Shown in pieces: positions 23,776 to 28,555 of a stretch of DNA of 28,555 nucleotides (its first letter is position 1; every line of letters begins with the position of its first letter). The translations under genes were made by a program, and so were the position numbers. This DNA is from NORP294 sp047627915. Lineage in GTDB: Bacteria; Bacteroidota; Bacteroidia; Flavobacteriales_E; Vicingaceae. A model generated the notes under the pieces. It was given only the letters and a program-made list of their open reading frames with translations. It was not told the DNA's origin and did not search any database. The stretch spans positions 1-28,555 of the forward strand of contig JBLHTZ010000031.1 of assembly GCA_047627915.1 (NCBI GenBank), given 5' to 3'.

Positions 23776-24912
23776 CTAAGTCAAATCTATATTCTCAGAA
23801 TCAATCATCGTTACCCAACGTTTCATTTTTTTCTGAATCACTCGAAAGTGATGCTTATCCTCTTCTGTAACAAATGTAATTGCTTTACCGGCGTTTTCAG
23901 CTCTTCCTGTTCTTCCTATTCTGTGAATGAAATCTTTTGGTGATCGAGGAAGTTCATAATTAATTACATGGGGTAAGAATTCTATATCAATTCCTCTTGA
24001 AAGTAAATCAGTAGCAACTAGGACTCTCAATTTCCCCGCTTTAAAATCCGCTAATGCCTCTCGTCGTTTGCCTTGACTTTTTTTAGAATGCATCGCGACT
24101 GCATCTATCTCATTTTTTCTCAACTTGTCAGCTACTAAATCGGCTTGGTAAGTTGAAGACGTAAAGATTAATACTTGACTGAAATTGCCATCTTGAATAA
24201 TATGCCGTAGCAATGGCCCCTTCTTGTCTGCCGTCACAAAATAGCCTACTTGCTGTATTAAACTAAGGTCATCGGTTTCCGATTTTATTTCAATGATTTC
24301 AGGATTCTGAAGAACCAACTGTTCAATTTTTCGGACTTCCGGGCTTAATGTAGCTGAGAATAGTAGGTTTTGCCGCTTCGTAGGTAACAGGCTTAAAATG
24401 TGATCCATCTCCTTTTTAAATCCAAGATTTAGCATTTTATCGGCCTCGTCTAAAACCAAACAACTAAGCTCAGAAAAATGCAGGGCATTCGACTCCGCTA
24501 ATTCAATTAATCTTCCCGGAGTAGCCACCAACACATTTACATTCTGCAACGACTTCATTTGTGGATTGATGGAAGCTCCTCCATAAACAGCAAATGATTT
24601 AAATGGGAAGGGAATACTTTTTCCAAACAATCGAAAAACCTGTTCTACCTGAATCGCCAGCTCGCGGGTAGGAACCAGCACTAAAACATTAATATGTCTA
24701 TTGCTAGTTATCGTTTTCCCTTTCAGATTTGTTAAAATTGGAAGCGCAAAGGCTGCTGTCTTTCCGGAGCCAGTTGGAGCTATTGCTAAAATATCTCTCC
24801 CTTTCAATATACTTGGAATAGCTTTCTCTTGAATTGGGTATACCTTGTTATAATTCTCAGCTTCTAAAACACTTTTTAAATGTTCTGATATTCCTAGTTG
24901 TAAAAAAGTCAT
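23776..24912 (-). CDS. DEAD-box ATP-dependent RNA helicase
   Basis: This 378-residue cytoplasmic protein contains both RecA-like domains of DEAD-box helicases, which unwind short RNA duplexes during ribosome assembly or RNA decay. Motifs in order: Gln28 of the Q motif, APTGSGKT (45-52), PTREL (81-85), GG, TPGRL (131-135), DEAD (155-158), SAT (186-188), then LVATDLLSRGIDIE and HRIGRTGRAENAG. It stops soon after motif VI, without the long basic C-terminal tail of many RhlE or CsdA proteins, so it is a minimal core enzyme. It lies between the sulfur genes but is cut off from the upstream genes by a terminator, so it need not belong to the same regulon. Confidence 0.95.
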   Translation of the reverse strand: MTFLQLGISEHLKSVLEAENYNKVYPIQEKAIPSILKGRDILAIAPTGSGKTAAFALPILTNLKGKTITSNRHINVLVLVPTRELAIQVEQVFRLFGKSIPFPFKSFAVYGGASINPQMKSLQNVNVLVATPGRLIELAESNALHFSELSCLVLDEADKMLNLGFKKEMDHILSLLPTKRQNLLFSATLSPEVRKIEQLVLQNPEIIEIKSETDDLSLIQQVGYFVTADKKGPLLRHIIQDGNFSQVLIFTSSTYQADLVADKLRKNEIDAVAMHSKKSQGKRREALADFKAGKLRVLVATDLLSRGIDIEFLPHVINYELPRSPKDFIHRIGRTGRAENAGKAITFVTEEDKHHFRVIQKKMKRWVTMIDSENIDLT

Positions 24913-24971
24913 TCGGTGGTTTTTATTTAAAGCGAATCTAAGAGATTTAAAAAGACAAATTCATTTCTCAT

Positions 24972-25003
24972 AAAAAAAGGCGAACCAAATGATTCACCTT
25001 TTT
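24972..25003 (-). terminator. Rho-independent terminator of the tauE/persulfide dioxygenase unit
   Basis: On the minus strand the arms GGTGAA and TTCGCC, extended by A/T pairs, enclose an 8-nt loop and are followed by a seven-T run. The one irregular pair is a U-G wobble in minus-strand RNA but a C-A mismatch in plus-strand RNA, so the hairpin works for minus-strand genes. Confidence 0.85.
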
Positions 25004-25019
25004 ATTAGTTTGTATTATT

Positions 25020-26423
25020 CTAAGCGTTAGAGCAGCTGCTTGTCTTAACTTTTACTCCAGTATTCTGAATAGCAGTCATTCCTCCTTCAACGTTAATCAT
25101 ATTATGAATCCCTCTAGATTTTAATATTGATGAAGCAATTACACTTCTATACCCTCCGGCACAGTGAATGAAGAATTTGCCATTTTTAGGAAATTCAGCT
25201 AAATGCTCATTCAAACTGTCCAAAGTTGTCAAATGAGCGGAATCAACATGAGATGAATCAAATTCTCCTGCCTTTCTTACATCAAAAGTACCGTGTTGTT
25301 TAAAATCAGTTTCAAACTGTTGAGCTGTAACTGACTCAATATTATCGAGTTCTTTTCCTGCAATTCTCCACGCTTCAATACCTCCTTTTAGAAATCCAAT
25401 TGTATTATCGAACCCAACTCTAGATAATCTGATTAGCACTTCATCTAATCTACCTTCAGGCACCACTAACAAAATAGGTTGTTTTACGTCGGCTATTAAC
25501 GCTCCAACCCAAGGAGCAAAACCTCCGTCAATTCCAATAAAAATAGATCGTGGTATATGTCCTTTCACAAATTCGATTTGATTTCTAACGTCTAAAACAA
25601 TGGCGTTGGTTTCATTTGCAGCAACCTCAAAAGCGTCCGGTGATAAGCCTTTCGAAGCAACCCTTTTCATTACATCGTCAAGGTCTTCATATCCCTCCTT
25701 GTTCATTTTTACATTCAAAGGAAAATACTTAGGTGGAGGAGCCAACCCATCTGTAACCTCTTTGATGAATTCTTCTTTCGTCATATCAGCTCTTAATGCG
25801 TAGTTCACTTTCTTTTGATTTCCAAGAGTATCTAGGGTCTCTTTCATCATATTTTTCCCACAAGCAGATCCTGCCCCGTGTGCCGGGTAGACAGTTATAT
25901 CGTCTGCTAAAGGCATAATCTTAGTTCGAAGGCTATCAAATAAAATGCCTGCTAAGTCCTCTTGAGTCATGTCAGCCGCCTTTTGTGCTAAATCAGGTCT
26001 ACCTACATCTCCCAAGAATAAAGTATCTCCCGTAAATATTGCATAATCCTTTCCGTGTTCATCCTTTAATAAATAAGTTGTGCTCTCCATGGTGTGACCT
26101 GGGGTATGCATCGCCGTAATAGTTATATCTCCAAGTTTAAATACCTCATTATCCTCCGCTATCTTTACATCAAATAAAGGATTTGCATTTGGCCCATAAA
26201 TGATTGTTGCTCCCGTTTTTTTTGCCAATGAGACATGCCCACTAACAAAATCCGCATGAAAATGTGTTTCTAAAATAAACTTAATCTTAGCCCCATCTTC
26301 CTTCGCTTTTCCTATGTAGTTATCGACCTCTCGTAATGGATCAATAATAGCTACCTCCCCATTACTTTCAATGTAATACGCTCCTTGAGATAAACAACCT
26401 GTATATATCTGTTCAATTTTCAT
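25020..26423 (-). CDS. Persulfide dioxygenase-type MBL-fold/rhodanese fusion
   Basis: The 467 residues hold a metallo-beta-lactamase domain (1-250) and two rhodanese domains. The first domain has the ETHE1/Blh-like motifs THFHADFVSGH (His54, His56, His63), TPGHTMES (His110), GDTLFLGDVGRPDL (Asp133) and YPAHGAGS (His182). It would oxidise glutathione persulfide, or a similar persulfide, to sulfite using iron and oxygen. The first rhodanese domain (about 272-358) lacks the catalytic Cys: the loop reads LLVVPEGRL. The second (about 376-458) has Cys421 in IHCAGGYRS and looks active. The C-terminus, KTSSCSNA, adds another Cys. The TauE/SafE permease gene lies directly upstream and could export the sulfite formed. 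Confidence 0.93.
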   Translation of the reverse strand: MKIEQIYTGCLSQGAYYIESNGEVAIIDPLREVDNYIGKAKEDGAKIKFILETHFHADFVSGHVSLAKKTGATIIYGPNANPLFDVKIAEDNEVFKLGDITITAMHTPGHTMESTTYLLKDEHGKDYAIFTGDTLFLGDVGRPDLAQKAADMTQEDLAGILFDSLRTKIMPLADDITVYPAHGAGSACGKNMMKETLDTLGNQKKVNYALRADMTKEEFIKEVTDGLAPPPKYFPLNVKMNKEGYEDLDDVMKRVASKGLSPDAFEVAANETNAIVLDVRNQIEFVKGHIPRSIFIGIDGGFAPWVGALIADVKQPILLVVPEGRLDEVLIRLSRVGFDNTIGFLKGGIEAWRIAGKELDNIESVTAQQFETDFKQHGTFDVRKAGEFDSSHVDSAHLTTLDSLNEHLAEFPKNGKFFIHCAGGYRSVIASSILKSRGIHNMINVEGGMTAIQNTGVKVKTSSCSNA

Positions 26424-26513
26424 CTTCTATAAATTTAATTCTTTAGTACTAAAACATAAAACACACTGCAATGACCCTACCAACAATTAATAACTGTAAT
26501 TATGGCATATCAC

Positions 26514-27314
26514 TTACAAAACTGTCTCTTTCAATAAAATGTAAACGGCCATTAATAATACAAACCATCCAAATGCTTTCTTTAATTTATTACCATCAAT
26601 AAATTGATTGAGATAAATTCCAATGAATATACCTACAACTGACAAACCACTAAATGTCAGCAGAAAAGTCCAATCAATTTCTAAATTCTCAACATCACCA
26701 ATAAATCCAATTAAAGATTTTATCGCTATAATTAATAAAGAAGTTGCAACCGCCTTCTTCATCGGAAGTTTAGCTAGAATTACCAACGCAGGAATTATAA
26801 GAAATCCTCCACCTGCACCTACGATACCTGTAATCATCCCAACACCAAATCCCTCTCCAACAATTAACGGATAATTATACTTTGGTTTTTCTTCTTCCTT
26901 ATCTACTCCCTTATTCTTCCATATCATTGAATACGACGCTAACATCATAATTATGGCGAAAAACACCATAATCCCAAAATTCTTAGAAACAACGAACTCG
27001 CCCATCGTAAATAACTCATCAGGAATAGCTGGGACTATAAATTTCCTTGTCACATAAACAGCGATTAGTGCAGGTGCAGCAAAAACAAAAGCAGTTCTAA
27101 AATCAACCAATTTCTTTTGAATGTTTCTGACTGCGCCCACTGCCGCTGTAATTCCCACTACAAATAACGAATAGGCAGTTGCTAATACGGGATTAATAGC
27201 TAGTAAATAAACTAAAATAGGCACTGTCAATATCGACCCTCCTCCACCAATAAGGCCTAATACAATTCCAATTATAAGAGCTCCGATTAGACCCAAGATC
27301 ATTGTTATTTCCAT
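26514..27314 (-). CDS. TauE/SafE family sulfite/sulfonate exporter
   Basis: This 266-residue membrane permease has about eight helices in two repeats. Each repeat starts with the glycine-rich family motif: GLIGGGGSILTVPILVYLL near residue 18 and GIVGAGGGFLIIPALVILAK near residue 160. Family members are thought to export sulfite or sulfonates. The dioxygenase gene follows after 90 nt with no terminator between, so the two probably form one transcript: sulfite made, then exported. A TAATTTTG box ends 4 nt before the ATG, so the mRNA may be leaderless. A second ATG at codon 5 (27302) is the alternative start. A GTAAC palindrome lies 35-48 nt upstream. Confidence 0.92.
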   Translation of the reverse strand: MEITMILGLIGALIIGIVLGLIGGGGSILTVPILVYLLAINPVLATAYSLFVVGITAAVGAVRNIQKKLVDFRTAFVFAAPALIAVYVTRKFIVPAIPDELFTMGEFVVSKNFGIMVFFAIIMMLASYSMIWKNKGVDKEEEKPKYNYPLIVGEGFGVGMITGIVGAGGGFLIIPALVILAKLPMKKAVATSLLIIAIKSLIGFIGDVENLEIDWTFLLTFSGLSVVGIFIGIYLNQFIDGNKLKKAFGWFVLLMAVYILLKETVL

Positions 27315-27318
27315 AAAT

Positions 27319-27326
27319 CAAAATTA
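27319..27326 (-). promoter_or_regulatory. -7 box of the tauE/dioxygenase operon
   Basis: TAATTTTG on the minus strand matches TAnnTTTG. It lies 22 nt downstream of operator site 2 and 4 nt before the ATG at 27314. There is no -33 TTG, which suggests that the promoter is activator dependent. Confidence 0.55.
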
Positions 27327-27348
27327 GGACTACTATTTGTGAACTTGA

Positions 27349-27362
27349 GCAACTTGTGTTAC
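27349..27362. promoter_or_regulatory. Candidate Crp/Fnr-type operator (site 2)
   Basis: On the minus strand the bases read GTAAC-ACAA-GTTGC, an inverted repeat with one imperfect position. It equals site 1 (22846-22859) at 12 of 14 bases in the same orientation and has the same 22-nt gap to the -7 box. It lies just downstream of the Crp/Fnr gene, whose product is the natural candidate to bind it. Confidence 0.65.
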
Positions 27363-27448
27363 ATATAAGAGTTGTAAGATTTAATAAAGCTATTTTCTTA
27401 AATACCAATTCAAGAATTATCAAAACAAAACTTTACTAATGACTATTC

Positions 27449-28075
27449 CTATAAAATCTGGATTCGGTTTCTATGTAACTCTATGAATCCATCAATTTCG
27501 AGTTTTTTTAGTAATCTAGAAACAACGACTCTAGAAGTATTCAAATCATTCGCAATATCTTGGTGTGTCTGACTAATTTCCAATACATTACGCACTTCTG
27601 ACTTCTTCTTTAATAAATTTAAGATTCGTTCCTCCATATTCAAAAATGCGATATGATCGATCGTTTCCAATAATTCAGAAAATCGTTGATGGTAACTGTC
27701 AAATACAAAATCTCTCCAACTTTTATACTTCGCGGACCAATCTTCCATCTTTATCAGTGGCAGAAATAAAATATCAACTTTTGTTTCTGCGATCGCTCTA
27801 ATTTCACTTTGAGCCTTTCTCATACATGAATTAAGAGTCATAGCACATGACTCACCTTGCTCTAAATAATATAACAAAAGTTCATCTCCATTCTCATCTT
27901 CGCGAAGAATTTTAACAACTCCGGAAAGTAGTAACGGCATTGAGCGAATTAAACTTCCAATCTCCATTATAACATCATTCGTCTCAAATGATTTTATAAC
28001 TCCCTGTTCCTTTATCTCATTCAACAATTCCTCTTCAAAAACTCCTCTAAATCGATCTAAATAATGGTCCACCAT
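27449..28075 (-). CDS. Crp/Fnr family transcriptional regulator
   Basis: The 208 residues contain an N-terminal cyclic-nucleotide-binding-type beta-barrel (about 20-110), the long dimer helix, and a winged helix-turn-helix (THQDIANDLNTSRVVVSRLLKKL, split here as THQDIANDLN and TSRVVVSRLL). There is no N-terminal Fnr-type Cys cluster. The phosphate-binding cassette region reads GESCAMTLNSCMRKAQSE, so cAMP-contact residues are replaced and Cys77 and Cys84 appear; these are the only cysteines in the protein. A GTG at 28120 would extend the protein by 15 residues (MHYKFISLNFKIFYF), a stretch outside the fold. The ATG at 28075 fits the family better. The gene lies next to the sulfur operon and probably controls it. 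The sensed signal is unknown. Confidence 0.9.
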   Translation of the reverse strand: MVDHYLDRFRGVFEEELLNEIKEQGVIKSFETNDVIMEIGSLIRSMPLLLSGVVKILREDENGDELLLYYLEQGESCAMTLNSCMRKAQSEIRAIAETKVDILFLPLIKMEDWSAKYKSWRDFVFDSYHQRFSELLETIDHIAFLNMEERILNLLKKKSEVRNVLEISQTHQDIANDLNTSRVVVSRLLKKLEIDGFIELHRNRIQIL

Positions 28076-28192
28076 GAAATAAAATATTTTAAAATTTAAA
28101 GATATGAACTTATAGTGCACTGAATTAAATACAGGTTAATTTTAACTCCTAACCCCATCATATACATTTCTAACTAATAAAAACAGTTGCAT

Positions 28193-28228
28193 AAAAAAGC
28201 CCCTACAAAATGAATTGTAGGGGCTTTT
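28193..28228 (-). terminator. Terminator of the rRNA operon
   Basis: Arms AAAAGCCCCTACAA (28195-28208) and TTGTAGGGGCTTTT (28215-28228) with a 6-nt loop. On the minus strand a six-T run follows the stem. It lies 8 nt beyond the 3' end of the 5S gene. Confidence 0.92.
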
Positions 28229-28235
28229 AAAAAAA

Positions 28236-28341
28236 ATGGCGATGACATACTCTCCCGATTTCTCAGTACCATCTGCGCTATCGAGCTTAACTTCTCTGTT
28301 CGGTATGGGAAGAGGTGATCCTCGATGCAATAATCACCATA
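28236..28341 (-). rRNA. rrf: 5S ribosomal RNA
   Basis: On the minus strand the roughly 106 nt contain the conserved 5S core CCCATACCGAACAGAGAAGT and the later stretch GCAGATGGTACTGAGAA. The ends pair as helix I: TGGTGAT at the 5' end with ATCGCCA at the 3' end. A terminator follows directly and 23S lies upstream, the normal order. The exact ends may be off by a few bases. Confidence 0.95.
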
Positions 28342-28445
28342 AGTCGTTGTTGCTTTTGTGCTTAGCACATTAGCTAACTTATTTTGTTAACATCATAAAG
28401 AAAGAAAATACACTATAATATATAAGAATAAAAACCATTAGTAGA
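28342..28445 (-). other. 23S-5S intergenic spacer
   Basis: About 100 nt of AT-rich spacer between 23S and 5S. It holds one small hairpin, TGTGC-TTA-GCACA (28357-28369), perhaps a processing element. There is no tRNA gene in it. Confidence 0.7.
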
Positions 28446-28555
28446 AAGCTTACGGGTAATTAGTATTGCTTGGCTTTGACATTACTGCCTTTACACCTAC
28501 AACCTATCAACGTCATCGTCTATAACGACCCTTAAAGGAAATTTCATCTTGAGGT
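28446..28555 (-). rRNA. rrl: 23S ribosomal RNA, 3' end (partial)
   Basis: On the minus strand the window edge shows the 3'-terminal 110 nt or so of 23S rRNA. Recognisable parts are GACGTTGATAGGTTGTAGGT, GTAAAGGCAGTAATGTCAAA and the last segment ACTAATTACCCGTAAGCTTT. The rest of the gene, and presumably 16S, lies beyond the window. The 3' end is placed by analogy and may be off by several bases. Confidence 0.93.

Noticed and set aside
26424..26513. A third copy of the GTAAC operator before the dioxygenase gene
   Set aside because: I read this 90-nt gap on both strands and found no match; the gene is probably transcribed from the TauE promoter.
28135..28146. GTTAA-TT-TTAAC upstream of the Crp/Fnr gene as an autoregulatory operator
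   Set aside because: Half-site and spacing differ from the GTAAC-N4-GTTAC sites, and no -7 box lies at the shared distance; AT-rich chance palindrome is more likely.
28142..28368. Short minus-strand reading frames of 62 and 64 codons
   Set aside because: They lie over the 5S rRNA gene and the rRNA terminator, so they are not protein genes.
28357..28369. Hairpin in the 23S-5S spacer as a tRNA or small RNA
   Set aside because: Only a 5-bp stem with a 3-nt loop; no tRNA arms or T-loop sequence.

Overview
The window is an AT-rich chromosomal segment of a Bacteroidota bacterium, most likely a member of the Flavobacteriales. Support: a fused SecD-SecF protein; a secreted protein with a type A type IX secretion (T9SS) sorting domain; a membrane protein with a CHU_C (gliding-associated, type B) C-terminus; repeated TAnnTTTG promoter -7 boxes; and a lack of strong Shine-Dalgarno sequences. 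Nearly all genes look intact. There is no prophage, insertion sequence, CRISPR array or tRNA gene.

Layout. 1-4.4 kb (minus strand): secDF, its terminator, then tatA and a Na+/Ca2+ exchanger gene. 4.5-7.0 kb (plus): a secreted FG-GAP repeat protein. 7.0-8.4 kb (minus): malate dehydrogenase and a small retropepsin-like protein. 8.6-10.4 kb (plus): an ECF sigma factor and a membrane protein that looks like an anti-sigma factor but ends in a CHU_C domain. 10.5-13.0 kb (minus): phosphohexomutase and MltG. 13.1-14.2 kb (plus): trmD and rplS. 14.3-15.7 kb (minus): a GlcD-like FAD oxidase. 15.8-21.2 kb (plus): a secreted dipeptidyl peptidase IV followed by two proton-coupled oligopeptide transporters, a peptide digestion and uptake module. 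21.3-21.8 kb (plus): a membrane protein of unknown function.

21.8-28.1 kb holds a sulfur-related set interrupted by one DEAD-box helicase gene: a two-part YeeE/YedE transporter, a sterol-desaturase-family enzyme, a metallo-beta-lactamase/double-rhodanese protein of the persulfide dioxygenase type, a TauE/SafE permease and a Crp/Fnr regulator. Beyond 28.1 kb lie an rRNA terminator, 5S rRNA and the 3' end of 23S rRNA, all on the minus strand.

The most interesting signals are these. (1) Two near-identical palindromes (GTAAC-rCAA-GTTrC) lie in front of the desaturase and the TauE gene, each exactly 22 nt upstream of a -7 box, so the sulfur set looks like one regulon. (2) The local Crp/Fnr protein has only two cysteines, both where cAMP-binding residues sit in Crp, which suggests a sulfane-sulfur or redox sensor. 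(3) The sigma factor is paired with a membrane anti-sigma-like protein carrying a CHU_C domain, which could link transcription to the T9SS or cell surface.

Four genes (secDF, mltG, the first yeeE gene, crp) have a non-ATG codon upstream in frame that would lengthen the protein. Promoter placement or protein homology supports the internal ATG in each case, and the coordinates given here use those corrected starts.
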